Source of the DNA: Pseudomonas knackmussii B13
GTDB taxonomy: Bacteria; Pseudomonadota; Gammaproteobacteria; Pseudomonadales; Pseudomonadaceae
Direction: 5' to 3'
Assembly: GCF_000689415.1 (NCBI RefSeq)
Contig: NZ_HG322950.1
Span: 930,001-994,000, forward strand
Length of the DNA: 64,000 nt
Numbering within the stretch: the stretch's first letter is position 1; each line of letters starts with the position of its first letter. A model generated the notes under the pieces. That model ran no database searches and had not been told where the DNA came from. It saw only the letters and a program-made list of their open reading frames with translations. Below, in pieces: positions 1-8,982 of this stretch. The position numbers were made by a program, and so were the translations under genes.

Positions 1-8
1 TCGGGGCA

Positions 9-39
9 GAACCTGCCCGCCGTGGTGCGCGGCAGGTTC
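9..39 (-). terminator. Hairpin downstream of olsA, possible terminator
   Basis: Nine-base arms GAACCTGCC (9-17) and GGCAGGTTC (31-39) form an inverted repeat just past the olsA stop. No T-run is visible before the window edge, so a terminator role is only suggested by position. Confidence 0.3.
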
Positions 40-49
40 GATTCTTCTC

Positions 50-817
50 TCAGGCAGCCATTTCCAGCGGCTGCGCGACTTCCCCGTAGATCACCTGACC
101 GATGGCTGCGCGCGCCTGTTGAGCCAGCTGCGCACGGCTGCGCCCGAAGCTCGGCAACGGTTCGAGCAGGTGGATTTCCACCGTGCCGCGGTCGTTGCGG
201 AACAGCCGCAGCAGGTGGCTGAGCAGGTCGTCGTCGCCGATGAAGGGCGCCAGGTTGCAGGGTTCGCCATTGCGCAGGTAGCGCAGGGCGACCGGCTGCA
301 ACGGCACGCCGGCGTCGATGGCGCCGGACAGCAGGCGCCCATGGAAGGTGCGCAGGCCGCTACCGTCGGTGGTGGTGCCTTCCGGGAAGATCAGCGTCGA
401 ACGACCCATCATCAGTGCGCCGGCGATCTGCTGGCCGAGGTTCGCGCTGTCGCCCGAGCCGCGGCGAATGAACAGCGTGCCGGCCTTCTCGGCGAGCCAA
501 CCGGCCACCGGCCATTGGCGCACTTCGGCCTTGGACAGGAAGGTCATCGGCGCCAGCGCGCCGAGCAGGGGAATGTCGACCCAGGACACATGGTTGCTGA
601 CCCAGAGCGCCGTTTCGCCCGGCAGCTCGCCATGCACGCGGATGCGGAAGGGCAGGGCGCGGCGCAGGCGAGCCAGCCACCAGCGGGTCAGGCCCTGGCG
701 CAGGAAGGTCCAGTCGTAGCCGGGCAGGCGTTCGAGCAGCGCAACCCAGGCACCGAGCACGACACCGAGGCCGAGCACGCCGAGCAGGCGGGCGATCCGC
801 AGGTAGCAGCGCATCAT
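50..817 (-). CDS. olsA: Lyso-ornithine lipid O-acyltransferase (PlsC family) OlsA
   Basis: A 255-residue membrane-associated acyltransferase. An N-terminal hydrophobic segment (about residues 10-29) is followed by the PlsC catalytic motif H76-x4-D81 and the substrate motif FPEGT at 144-148. In the OlsBA pathway it adds the second acyl chain to lyso-ornithine lipid, giving a phosphorus-free membrane lipid favoured under phosphate limitation. The start ATG at 817 overlaps the olsB stop (GTATGATG), so the two are translationally coupled. A second ATG follows at 814. A generic 1-acylglycerol-3-phosphate acyltransferase would look alike; the olsB neighbour decides the call. Confidence 0.85.
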   Translation of the reverse strand: MMRCYLRIARLLGVLGLGVVLGAWVALLERLPGYDWTFLRQGLTRWWLARLRRALPFRIRVHGELPGETALWVSNHVSWVDIPLLGALAPMTFLSKAEVRQWPVAGWLAEKAGTLFIRRGSGDSANLGQQIAGALMMGRSTLIFPEGTTTDGSGLRTFHGRLLSGAIDAGVPLQPVALRYLRNGEPCNLAPFIGDDDLLSHLLRLFRNDRGTVEIHLLEPLPSFGRSRAQLAQQARAAIGQVIYGEVAQPLEMAA

Positions 818-1572
818 ACGGCCGCCTTGAAGTGCCGGGCGTAGCGCGGGCACAGCTCGTCGCGCTTGAGCAGGATGAACACGTCGGCGACCTGGAAATC
901 CGGGTCCCAGCAGGGCTCGCCGCAGATCTTCGCGCCCAGGCGCATGTAGGCCTTGAGCAGCGGCGGCAGTTCGGCGGTGAGGTTTTCCGGGACTTCCTGG
1001 CCGGCCGGCAGCGGGGTCTTCGGCTCGGCGCGCAGGTTTTCCTGGCACAGGTAGCGATCGCGCAGACGCTGCATCACCGCGTGCGCCTGCAGGCCGCCAT
1101 CGCGCATGGGGATGCTGGCGCAACCCATCAGGTAGCGATAACCGCCTTCGTTGAGCACTTCGGCCAGTTCGCCCCAGAGCACGGCAATGGTGGCGCCGTT
1201 GCGGTAGGCCGGGTCGACGCAGGTGCGGCCGATCTCCAGCACCGGGCCCTGCAGGTCGCCCAGGCCGTCGAGGTGGAATTCCTCTTCGCTGTAGAAGCGC
1301 CCGAGGCGTTCGGCGGCGCGGTGGTCGAGCAGGCGCGTGGTGGCGACCAGGGCGCCGCTGTTCTCGTCGCGCACGCCGATGTGCTGGCAGTGACGGTCGT
1401 AGTCGTCCATGTCCAGGCCAAGCTCCGCGCCGTTCAGGCGGGCGTCGAACTCGGTGCTGAAGACTCGGTAGCGCAGCGCCTGGGCTTCGCGCAGAGCGGC
1501 TTCGCCGTACAGGCGGACGGCTTTCAGGCGGCGTTCGCTCGGGGTGTCGCTGGAGCGGGCGATCTGGGTCAT
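814..1572 (-). CDS. olsB: Ornithine-acyl-ACP N-acyltransferase, GNAT-like, OlsB
   Basis: A 252-residue GNAT-fold protein of the hemolysin-like acyltransferase group. By family knowledge OlsB transfers a 3-hydroxyacyl chain from ACP to the alpha-amino group of ornithine, the first step of ornithine lipid synthesis in the cytoplasm. Visible family segments include ALRYRVFSTEFDA near residues 32-44, the GRTCVDPAYRNG segment in the middle and a C-terminal DPDFQVADVFILL. It is first in the two-gene operon with olsA. A 149-bp gap separates it from the divergent gene at 1722, so promoters for both probably lie there. Confidence 0.85.
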   Translation of the reverse strand: MTQIARSSDTPSERRLKAVRLYGEAALREAQALRYRVFSTEFDARLNGAELGLDMDDYDRHCQHIGVRDENSGALVATTRLLDHRAAERLGRFYSEEEFHLDGLGDLQGPVLEIGRTCVDPAYRNGATIAVLWGELAEVLNEGGYRYLMGCASIPMRDGGLQAHAVMQRLRDRYLCQENLRAEPKTPLPAGQEVPENLTAELPPLLKAYMRLGAKICGEPCWDPDFQVADVFILLKRDELCPRYARHFKAAV

Positions 1573-1721
1573 GCGTGAGCCTCCGTGGGGCCGGCCATGC
1601 GGGTTGCGGCCGGTCGCCTTTGTTGTGCAAGCTCAGGCTAGGAAGAGGCGGTGTCACGTCCATGACGTTGGCGTGATGCTTGTATGACATTCAACGCCGC
1701 CCGCACGAAGAGGAATCCCCG

Positions 1722-2618
1722 ATGCTTTGGAATCGCCTGCTCGGCCCGCTCGAACGGCTGCCCGCCGGTCTGTCCCTGGAGGACTGGTACTGCGAACTGC
1801 TCATGCGCGGTCAGGGCGCAAGCACGCTCGAACTGGCGGTCCTCGCCGGTCGCCTGGCGGGCACGCCCGGCCTGGCTTTTCTCGGTGGCTACCAGGCGGC
1901 ATTGCGTGCGCTTTGGCCGGCTGCACCGGCGAGCCTGGGCGCGCTCTGCGTCACCGAGGGCAAGCGGCTGCGCCCGGCGGACCTGGCCACGCGCCTCGAC
2001 GGCCTGACCCTGCACGGTCGCAAGGACTTCGCCACCGCCGCAGAGAGCGCCGGCTGGTGGCTGGTCGCGGCGCGCGACGAAGCCCCCGGCGCGGAGCCGC
2101 GCCTGGCAATGACCGTGGTGCTCGCAGGCGCTCCCGGCGCGCGCCTGGAGCCGCTGCCGGCGCTGCCGCTGATTCCCGATATCCCGCATGCCCGGCTGGT
2201 CCTCGACGGTGCCCATTGCGAGCGTTTGCCCGGAGATGGCTGGGACGCCTACGCCAAACCCTTCCGCACCCTCGAAGACCTCCATGTGATGGCCGCCATG
2301 CTCGCCTGGCTGTATGGCGTCGCACTGGACAGCGGCTGGCCGCGCGAGCTGTCGCTGCGCCTGGCCGGGCTGCTCGCCGGCTGCGCAGAAGTCGTCCGGC
2401 ATCCTGCCTCGGCCTCGGAAACCCATGTGCTGCTGGGCGGTCTGTTCGCCCAGTTCGACGCGCTGGCGCCGGCGCTGGACGCCGCCATCGACGCCGGTCC
2501 GCAGCCCTGGGCCGCGCTATGGAAGCGCGACCGTGGCGTGCTCGCGCTCGGTGGCAGCGCCCGCGCCAAGCGACTGGACAAGGCCTGGAGCGCACTGGGG
2601 GTTGATCCACGTCAGTAA
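1722..2618 (+). CDS. Acyl-CoA dehydrogenase-like protein, truncated fold
   Basis: A 298-residue protein resembling the middle and C-terminal parts of acyl-CoA dehydrogenases: a beta-domain-like stretch with LTLHGRKDFATAAESAGWW, then a helical half containing PGDGWDAYAKPFRTLEDLHV. It is shorter than the usual ~380 residues, and I do not see a clear FAD-binding or catalytic-base motif, so activity is uncertain. The ATG at 1722 is preferred over an upstream in-frame codon because GAAGAGG lies just upstream. It is divergent from olsBA and 70 bp before the metallo-beta-lactamase-fold gene. Confidence 0.55.
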   Translation: MLWNRLLGPLERLPAGLSLEDWYCELLMRGQGASTLELAVLAGRLAGTPGLAFLGGYQAALRALWPAAPASLGALCVTEGKRLRPADLATRLDGLTLHGRKDFATAAESAGWWLVAARDEAPGAEPRLAMTVVLAGAPGARLEPLPALPLIPDIPHARLVLDGAHCERLPGDGWDAYAKPFRTLEDLHVMAAMLAWLYGVALDSGWPRELSLRLAGLLAGCAEVVRHPASASETHVLLGGLFAQFDALAPALDAAIDAGPQPWAALWKRDRGVLALGGSARAKRLDKAWSALGVDPRQ

Positions 2619-2688
2619 GCGCTACGGGTCCGGCCCAGTAACCTGCGCGACATTCCGCCGCCCACCGGCATGCCTTGCAGGAAGCTCC

Positions 2689-3474
2689 ATGCGTCGCGAC
2701 CCCATCGTGCTGTTCGACAACGGCACCCATAAATGCCTGTGCTTCGACGACCTCGTCAGCGGCGAAGGCGTGCAGACCAACCAGTTCCTCATCGTCGACC
2801 ACGAGCAATATCTGCTGCTCGATCCGGGCGGCGACCTGACCTACACGCCGTTGTCGCTGGAACTGTCGAAACTGTTCCCGCTGCAGGACCTCGACTACAT
2901 CTTCGCCTCGCACCAGGATCCGGACATCATCGCCGCGCTGGACAAGTGGCTGCTGCACACCCGCGCCAAGGTGCTCTGCTCCAAGCTCTGGGCGCGCTTC
3001 CTGCCGCACCTGACGGCCAACTACCTGGCGGTCAGCCACGGCATCTCCACCTACGACCGGATCATCGCCGTGCCCGACCGCGGGCAGCTGGTGAACCTCG
3101 GCCGCTGCCAGCTGAAGCTGCTGCCCGCGCACTTCCTGCACTCGGTGGGCAACTTCCAGCTCTACGATCCGGTGAGCCGCATCCTCTTCTCCGGCGACAT
3201 GGGCGCCTCCCTGGTCGACGATGCCGCACCGGTGCAGGACTTCAACGCCCACCTGCAGTACATGACCGGTTTCCACCGCCGCTACATGGCCGGCAACAAG
3301 GCGTGCCGGCTGTGGGCGAAGATGGTCCGCGGGCTGGACCTGGAGATGATTGTCCCGCAGCACGGTCGGCCCTTCGTCGGTCGGCCGATGATCGACGCCT
3401 TCCTCGACTGGATCGAACGGCTGGAGTGCGGCCTCGACCTGCTCGGTCCGGAGGACTACCAGGTGCCGCGCTGA
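2689..3474 (+). CDS. Metallo-beta-lactamase-fold diiron protein (ODP / flavodiiron-like)
   Basis: A 261-residue stand-alone MBL-fold protein related to the diiron domain of flavodiiron oxygen/NO reductases, with no fused flavodoxin. Likely metal ligands are in SHQDPDI (H-x-D-x-D), HFLHSVGN, FSGDMG and PQHGRP, matching the H-x-[DE]-x-D...H...D...H pattern. The family's ODP members bind oxygen at a diiron site. The ATG at 2689 has AGGAAG upstream. The position after FSGDM and the C-terminal PQHG support a complete protein. The electron donor, if any, is not encoded nearby. A sensing or oxygen-scavenging role is inferred only. Confidence 0.7.
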   Translation: MRRDPIVLFDNGTHKCLCFDDLVSGEGVQTNQFLIVDHEQYLLLDPGGDLTYTPLSLELSKLFPLQDLDYIFASHQDPDIIAALDKWLLHTRAKVLCSKLWARFLPHLTANYLAVSHGISTYDRIIAVPDRGQLVNLGRCQLKLLPAHFLHSVGNFQLYDPVSRILFSGDMGASLVDDAAPVQDFNAHLQYMTGFHRRYMAGNKACRLWAKMVRGLDLEMIVPQHGRPFVGRPMIDAFLDWIERLECGLDLLGPEDYQVPR

Positions 3475-3564
3475 ATTGGTCCTGCACAACGGCGTGATCG
3501 GCGCTTAATCCGTTCATCGCCCGCGTGCTAGGGTTCCGGCGGTCCGACAACAAGAGGCCCGCCG

Positions 3565-4695
3565 ATGCCCATTCCTTCCTTGCGCACCCTGCTGCCAGGC
3601 GCCGCTCTGGCGCTGAGCCTGTGCAGCTTCGCCGCGTCCGCCGCGCAAACCTGGCCCGACGCCGATTGGGCGCGTGGCCCTGCGCCCTCTGGCGCGGCCG
3701 TGAAAGCCTTCGAGGACTACGCCTTCCCGCAGCGCGACGATGCCACCCGCAAGGGCGTGCGCACTGACGCCGTGGTGGTGATCCGCGATGGCAAGCTCAT
3801 CTACGAACGCTACGCCGGCCCTACCAAGGCCGAGACGCCGCACCTGGCCTGGTCGATGAGCAAGAGCATCATGGCCAGCGTGCTTGGCGTGGCCTTCGGC
3901 GAAGGCCGCTTCCAGATCGACGACCCTGTGGCCACGCACTTCGCGCCCTTCGCCAGCCACCCGGACGTGAGCATGCGCCACCTGCTCAACTGGGCTTCGG
4001 GCCTGGCCTGGGAGGAGGACTACGAATACGCGCCGCTGAAATCCTCGGTGGTGGCGATGCTTTACACCCGCGGCCGCGACGACATGGCCGGCTTCGCCGC
4101 CAGCTTCCCGCTGGACGCGGTGCCCGGCACGCGCTTCCGCTATTCCAGTGGAGACAGCAACGTGCTGGCCGCCAGCCTCAAGCAGATGGTCGGCGAGCAG
4201 GCCTACGCCGATTACCCCTGGACCGCGCTGTTCGATCCGCTGGGCATCCGCTCGGCGGTCTGGGAGCGCGATGCCAGCGGCACCTTCGTCGGCTCGTCCT
4301 ACGCCTACATGAGCGCCCGCGATCTCGCCCGCATCGGCCTGCTGATGGAGCGTGGCGGGCGCTGGAAGGATCGCCAGTTGCTGCCGCAGGCGTGGATGCA
4401 GTTCGTCCTTACGCCGTTCCCGCGTTACCGCGCAGCCAAGGGCGAAGAAGATGAGGCGGTGCCGGGTGGCCAGTGGTGGCTGAACCGCACCCTGGCCGGC
4501 GCGCGCACGCCCTGGCCGAGTGCTCCGGAAACCACCTTCGCCGCCCTCGGCCACTGGGGGCAGGCCATGTACGTGCTGCCTGACCAGAGGCTGGTGATCG
4601 TCCGCTACGCCGACGACCGCGACGGCACCTATCGCCACGACGACTTCCTCAAGCGGGCCCTGGCGGCCTTCGCCGCGCCGGAGGTGAAGCCATGA
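3565..4695 (+). CDS. Exported beta-lactamase-family serine hydrolase (class C type)
   Basis: A 376-residue protein with a Sec signal peptide ending near ASA-AQ (about residue 27). It carries the penicillin-recognising serine hydrolase signatures: SxxK as S97-M-S-K100, YSS at 193-195, and a GHWGQ box near the C-terminus in place of KTG. The set matches 6-aminohexanoate-dimer hydrolase/esterase relatives (class C fold) rather than a true beta-lactamase. Its substrate is unknown. The next gene starts inside its stop (ATGA at 4692), so the two are translationally coupled and may act together in the periplasm. Confidence 0.75.
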   Translation: MPIPSLRTLLPGAALALSLCSFAASAAQTWPDADWARGPAPSGAAVKAFEDYAFPQRDDATRKGVRTDAVVVIRDGKLIYERYAGPTKAETPHLAWSMSKSIMASVLGVAFGEGRFQIDDPVATHFAPFASHPDVSMRHLLNWASGLAWEEDYEYAPLKSSVVAMLYTRGRDDMAGFAASFPLDAVPGTRFRYSSGDSNVLAASLKQMVGEQAYADYPWTALFDPLGIRSAVWERDASGTFVGSSYAYMSARDLARIGLLMERGGRWKDRQLLPQAWMQFVLTPFPRYRAAKGEEDEAVPGGQWWLNRTLAGARTPWPSAPETTFAALGHWGQAMYVLPDQRLVIVRYADDRDGTYRHDDFLKRALAAFAAPEVKP

Positions 4696-5027
4696 TCCGC
4701 CGTCATCCGCTGCTCAGCCTGCTGCTGTTGCTCCTGCTCGGGCTGTCCGCCTGGGCCTTCGCCAACCGCACGCACCTGGCTTCCTTCCCGCCGATCATCG
4801 GCGCCTACACGGCCAAGGAGTACTGCTCCTGCCGCTACGTCATGAACAACAGCGCCGAGTACTGCCAGGGCTATACGAAGCAGTACGTGTCGACCAGCGC
4901 GTTCTTCGACGATGCGGCAAAAAAACGCGTGACGGCGCGCGGCCTGGGCAGCACCCAGACCGCTGCCTGGATCAGCCCGCGCGAAGGCTGCCGTCTGTTG
5001 CCCCAGGCGGACGCCCTGGCGCAATAA
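4692..5027 (+). CDS. Small exported or membrane-anchored Cys-rich protein, unknown
   Basis: A 111-residue protein with one N-terminal hydrophobic stretch (about residues 6-24, rich in Leu) that could be a signal peptide or anchor. The mature part has the cysteine cluster EYCSC...EYCQGY and a late Cys, suggesting disulfides outside the cytoplasm. I do not recognise a named family. It overlaps the serine hydrolase gene by 4 bp, so it is probably its partner or follows it in one operon. Confidence 0.6.
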   Translation: MIRRHPLLSLLLLLLLGLSAWAFANRTHLASFPPIIGAYTAKEYCSCRYVMNNSAEYCQGYTKQYVSTSAFFDDAAKKRVTARGLGSTQTAAWISPREGCRLLPQADALAQ

Positions 5028-5145
5028 GGAAACGGCGGGCCGGTGCAACCCTGGCGCCGCCCGCCTGTCCAAACGCATCCGGCCCCTTGCAACTCCGCTG
5101 GCGGCCGTTATCGTTTGTGACAGTTCTTCGAGCACAAGGGCTCCC

Positions 5146-5721
5146 ATGCGCGCGTTGTTCCCCCTGATCGCCAGCGCCTGCCTGGCCGCACCGGCCCAGG
5201 CGGCCTGGTACCTCGACTACGAGTCCTCGCGGCTCGGTTTCATCAGCAGCCGCGACGCCGGTGGCGCCGAGAACAACCGCTTCCTGGTGATGCACGGCAA
5301 CGTCGACGAAAAGGGCCAGGCCAGCCTGCGCATCGAACTGGATTCGGTGCAGAGCGGTGTGCCGCTGCGCGACGAACGCCTGAAGGAAAACCTGTTCGAG
5401 GTCGCACGCTTCCCCGAAGCGACCGTGACCGCGCACCTCGACCTGGGCCCGATCCTCGGCCTGGCCAGCGGCGCGCAACTGGAAATGACCCTGCCGCTGC
5501 GCCTGGAACTGCATGGCGCCAGCCACGCCTATCGCGCCGAGGTGCTGGTAACGCGCCTCGACGCGCGACGTTTCCAGGTGGTGACCCTGTCTCCGCTGAT
5601 CCTGCAGCTCGGCGACTTCGGCCTGGCTCCGGGCGTCGAGCGCCTGCGCCAACTCGCCGGGCTGAAGAGCATCGGCCTGTCGGTGCCGGTCGGCGCCGTG
5701 CTGATCTTCGCCGAACGATGA
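5146..5721 (+). CDS. YceI-family periplasmic lipid-binding-like protein
   Basis: A 191-residue protein with a short signal peptide (cleavage likely after AQA, about residue 19) and a YceI beta-barrel: the start WYLDYESSRLGFISS, the central RDERLKENLFEVARFPEATV (typical RDxHLxSxxFFDV-like block) and the C-terminal VPVGAVLIFA. YceI proteins bind polyisoprenoid or amphiphilic ligands in the periplasm. Its stop overlaps the start of the phospholipase D-like gene at 5718, so they share an operon; a lipid-related role in that context is inference. Confidence 0.8.
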   Translation: MRALFPLIASACLAAPAQAAWYLDYESSRLGFISSRDAGGAENNRFLVMHGNVDEKGQASLRIELDSVQSGVPLRDERLKENLFEVARFPEATVTAHLDLGPILGLASGAQLEMTLPLRLELHGASHAYRAEVLVTRLDARRFQVVTLSPLILQLGDFGLAPGVERLRQLAGLKSIGLSVPVGAVLIFAER

Positions 5722-6875
5722 GCGGGTCGGTCTTTCCCTGGCGCAGTGGCAACCAGTTCGCCTTGCACTGCGATGGAGAAAATTTCTTCCCGCGCATGCT
5801 GGAGGCCATCGAAACCGCCCAGGAACAGGTCGATCTCGAGTTGTACCTGGTCGAAGGCGGGAGTTGCGCCGAGCGCTTGCTGGATTCGTTGCTCGCCGCC
5901 CGCGAGCGTGGTGTGACGGTACGCTGCCTGTTCGACGGTTTCGGCAGCCTGCGTCTGGGCAGCACCTGGCGCCGCCGCCTGCTGGATGCCGGTGGCGAGC
6001 TGCGCCTGTACAACCCACTGCTGTGGCGCGCCGGCTGGCGCAACCTGCACCGCGATCACCGCAAGCTGCTACTGGTCGACCGGCGGTTGGCCTTCGTCGG
6101 CGGCACCGGTGCGACCGACGAGTTCTGGTCGGTGCCGGACAACCGCAGCGCCTGGCACGAAGTCATGGTGCAGATGCAGGGGCCGGTGAGCCAGGACTGG
6201 CTGACGCTTTTCGAACGCCAGTGGCAGGCCTGCCTGCAACCGCGCGCCTGGCGGCCGCGCAAGGCGATTGCGCCGCAACGCCTACCTCCGACGCCCAATG
6301 GCGGCCAGGGTCTGGGGCGGGTGGCCTACGCCGACGCGCGCCAGCACCGTGACATCCTGCGCTCGCTGGTACGCAACCTGAACAACGCCAAGCAGCGCAT
6401 CTGGCTGGCGACGCCGTACTTCCTGCCGACCTGGAAGGTTCGCCGAGCCCTGCGCAAGGCTGCGCGGCGGGGTGTCGAGGTGCGCCTGTTGCTGACCGGC
6501 CGCCTCACCGACCACGCCCCCGTGCGCTATGCTGGCCAACGCTATTACCCGCGCCTGCTGCGTGCCGGGATCCGGATCTTCGAGTACCAGCCACGCTTCT
6601 TGCATATGAAAGTGGCGCTGGTCGACGACTGGGCCAGTGTCGGTTCGTGCAACTTCGATCATTGGAACCTTCGCTTCAATCTGGAGGCCAATATCGAGGT
6701 ACTCGATGGCGAATTCACCGCTGCGGTGGCCGATTGCCTGATCGCCGACTTTGCCGACAGCCGTGAAATCGACATTCCGCTCTGGCACTCGCGTTCCCTG
6801 TGGATGCGCCTGCACCAGCGCCTGTGGGGATGGCTCGACCGCCTGGTGGTGAACTTCCTCGACCGCCGCCGTTGA
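5718..6875 (+). CDS. Cardiolipin synthase-like phospholipase D family protein
   Basis: A 385-residue protein with two complete HKD motifs: H114-R-K116-x4-D121 followed by GG, and H296-M-K298-x4-D303 followed by GSCNFDHWN. Two HKD motifs and the absence of N-terminal membrane helices match ClsB-type cardiolipin synthases, which join two phospholipids at the inner membrane. A basic C-terminus rich in Arg and Trp could bind membrane. The start overlaps the YceI stop (GATGAG), showing coupling. A phospholipase with another substrate cannot be excluded. Confidence 0.75.
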   Translation: MSGSVFPWRSGNQFALHCDGENFFPRMLEAIETAQEQVDLELYLVEGGSCAERLLDSLLAARERGVTVRCLFDGFGSLRLGSTWRRRLLDAGGELRLYNPLLWRAGWRNLHRDHRKLLLVDRRLAFVGGTGATDEFWSVPDNRSAWHEVMVQMQGPVSQDWLTLFERQWQACLQPRAWRPRKAIAPQRLPPTPNGGQGLGRVAYADARQHRDILRSLVRNLNNAKQRIWLATPYFLPTWKVRRALRKAARRGVEVRLLLTGRLTDHAPVRYAGQRYYPRLLRAGIRIFEYQPRFLHMKVALVDDWASVGSCNFDHWNLRFNLEANIEVLDGEFTAAVADCLIADFADSREIDIPLWHSRSLWMRLHQRLWGWLDRLVVNFLDRRR

Positions 6876-6921
6876 GTCGGGGCCGGACCGGCCGGCGATC
6901 GACATATTAAGGAGAGGGTTC

Positions 6922-8199
6922 GTGAGCAAACCCCGTAAGGAAAGATTCATCGGGCTGGAGTGGTTGCGCTTCCTGCTCGGCCTGTACGTGGTGATCTACC
7001 ACACCCTGCACGCCTACCCGGCGGAGCAGAAGTTCCGTGGTTTGGACGAGCTGACCAGCCTCGGCTTCTTCGCCACCAGCACCTTCTTCGTGCTTTCCGG
7101 TTTCCTCCTCGCCCATGTCTACGTCACCGACGGGCACCTGCGGGAAAGCCCGCGCAGCTTCTTCACCAAGCGATTCTCCAACCTCTACCCGATCCACATC
7201 TGCTCGATCCTGCTGACCATCGGCGTGCTCTGGCTGATCAGCAACCTGGGCATTGGCCCGGATCTCGACCAGGCGACCCCGCGCTTCGTGGTCTACGACA
7301 CCCACGAGCAGCTCGGGCGCATCCAGCCGCTGCTGTTCCATCACTGGATGAGCGACCGCGAGTTGATGCTCAACAGCATTCTCCAACTGACCATGCTGCA
7401 CGCCTGGAACCCGCTGTACCTGACCTTCAACGCGCCGCTCTGGTCGCTGTCGACGCTGTTCTTCTTCTATCTCTGCTTCCCCTTCGTCGGGCCACGGCTG
7501 ATGCGCGTGGTCAACAAGCCACGGGCGCTGCTGGTGATCTGGGTGCTGTACCTGCTCCCGCCAGCCGTGTTGCTGCTGAACGAGGCCTACGGCATTCCCT
7601 GGACCGGCCTGATCCACCGCAATCCGCTGCTGCGGCTGCCGGAATTCCTCTGCGGCATCCTCGTCTACGGGCTGTTCCGCGAGCACAAGGACGCCGGGCG
7701 CCTCCTGAGCCCTGCAACGGTGCTGGCGCTAGGTGGCTTCGTCCTGGCCAACTTCCTCGTCGCCGACTACCTCTACACCCAGGGCAACCAGCAGTGGTAC
7801 TACCTGCTGCACAACGGCCTGTTGCTGCCGTCGCAACTCGTGCTGGTGTACCTCTCAGCGCTGGCGCCGGACCCGCGCAGCTGGCGCCTGCAGCACTGGT
7901 CGCCGCGCCTGGGCGCCGCCTCGCTGTCGCTGTTCGCACTGCATGTGCCGCTGTTCACCCTGTTCTCGCGCGGCGAGAAGCTGATCCGCGCACCGGGCGA
8001 TTGCCTGGCCGACTGGGCGTATTGCGTCACCGCGGCGACCCAGCAGCAGTTGTCGCTGTGGCTCTACCCGCTGTTCCTGCTGTTCATGGTGGTCAGCTGC
8101 CTGCTGTTCCAGGAGCGCCTGGTGGTGCCGTTGCGCAAGTGGTTGATACGCCACCTGTTACCGGCACAGTCGCCCGCGCGCCCCGTTACCTTGCCCTGA
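6922..8199 (+). CDS. Acyltransferase-3 family integral membrane protein
   Basis: A 425-residue polytopic membrane protein with the family start FIGLEWLRFLLGLYVVIYHT, including the conserved His of the R/H active-site region, and about ten hydrophobic segments. The family O-acetylates or O-acylates polysaccharides, lipids or other surface molecules using cytoplasmic acyl-CoA. The start is GTG at 6922, selected because AAGGAGAG lies a few bases upstream and the protein begins MSKPRKERF. It follows the PLD-like gene by 46 bp. The acceptor is unknown. Confidence 0.8.
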   Translation: MSKPRKERFIGLEWLRFLLGLYVVIYHTLHAYPAEQKFRGLDELTSLGFFATSTFFVLSGFLLAHVYVTDGHLRESPRSFFTKRFSNLYPIHICSILLTIGVLWLISNLGIGPDLDQATPRFVVYDTHEQLGRIQPLLFHHWMSDRELMLNSILQLTMLHAWNPLYLTFNAPLWSLSTLFFFYLCFPFVGPRLMRVVNKPRALLVIWVLYLLPPAVLLLNEAYGIPWTGLIHRNPLLRLPEFLCGILVYGLFREHKDAGRLLSPATVLALGGFVLANFLVADYLYTQGNQQWYYLLHNGLLLPSQLVLVYLSALAPDPRSWRLQHWSPRLGAASLSLFALHVPLFTLFSRGEKLIRAPGDCLADWAYCVTAATQQQLSLWLYPLFLLFMVVSCLLFQERLVVPLRKWLIRHLLPAQSPARPVTLP

Positions 8200-8282
8200 G
8201 CGGCGCCGCCCGGACTTTTGGCGGGGGGCAGGGCGGAGGGCGCTGGTTATGCTCGCCGCATGACCACTGGAAGGGGAAGACC

Positions 8283-8882
8283 ATGTTCCGATCGCTCCTG
8301 GCCGTCCTGTTGCTGGCGCTCGCCGGATGCAGCTCCCACGGCGCCTTCTTCGGCGCCGTCGACGGCCAGCCGTTCGTTGCCCTGCAGGCGGCCGACGCCC
8401 GGCACGCGGTGGTCTACCTGTACCGCCCGCAGAACAAGTGGGCCGACGAGGAGCTGGAAGCACCGGGGCTGTTCCTCAACAACGAACTGATCGGCAGCCT
8501 GCCGAGCAATGGCTACCTGGCCCTGGAGTTCGAGCCCGGCAGCTTCAAGCTGGAGATGCGCCGGCCGCTGTTCGGCAGCTTCTGGACCTTCTTCGCCGAC
8601 GGCCCGCTGGACTTCACCCGCATCGCCAGCTTCATGCTCGAAGCCAAGCCGGGTGGCGTCTACTACCTGCGCTACGACGAGGACCGGGTTCCCGCCAAGC
8701 ACGCCCACAGCGAAGGCGACGGGCCGCTGCAGCTGGTCGATCCGAAGACCGGCGAAAGCGAGATCCAGCACACCCGGCAGATCCAGGCGCCCGCGCAGAT
8801 CGCCGCCAGCGGCTACGAGGTGCGGCAACAGGCGCGCTTCTGGCAGGGTGTCGGCCAGGCGCTGGACAAGGTCGGCATCTGA
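8283..8882 (+). CDS. Lipoprotein with DUF2846-like domain
   Basis: A 199-residue lipoprotein: signal peptide MFRSLLAVLLLALAGC with lipobox LAGC, then a beta-rich domain with VVYLYRPQNKWADEE, FLNNELIGSLPSNGYLALEF and PGGVYYLRYDED. These features recur in DUF2846 proteins, whose function is unknown. The ATG at 8283 follows GGAAGGGGAAGA. It stands alone between the acyltransferase and the DJ-1 family gene, with about 80-100 bp on either side. Confidence 0.7.
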   Translation: MFRSLLAVLLLALAGCSSHGAFFGAVDGQPFVALQAADARHAVVYLYRPQNKWADEELEAPGLFLNNELIGSLPSNGYLALEFEPGSFKLEMRRPLFGSFWTFFADGPLDFTRIASFMLEAKPGGVYYLRYDEDRVPAKHAHSEGDGPLQLVDPKTGESEIQHTRQIQAPAQIAASGYEVRQQARFWQGVGQALDKVGI

Positions 8883-8982
8883 GTGGCTTGTAGTAGCGGT
8901 CTATTACCCGGCGTGGCGGAACGCGGCGGATAATCCGGCTAACCTGAATAGCCCCGATGGGCTTTGCCGGAGGAAACGAGCG

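Noticed and set aside
50..1690. A 546-residue open frame covering olsA and the olsB region
   Set aside because: Only its last 255 residues are a real protein (OlsA). The front is olsB read out of frame, with Arg/Pro-rich low-complexity text; the OlsA start at 817 explains it.
1951..3489. A 512-residue minus-strand frame
   Set aside because: It lies opposite the acyl-CoA dehydrogenase-like and MBL genes and has no recognisable motif.
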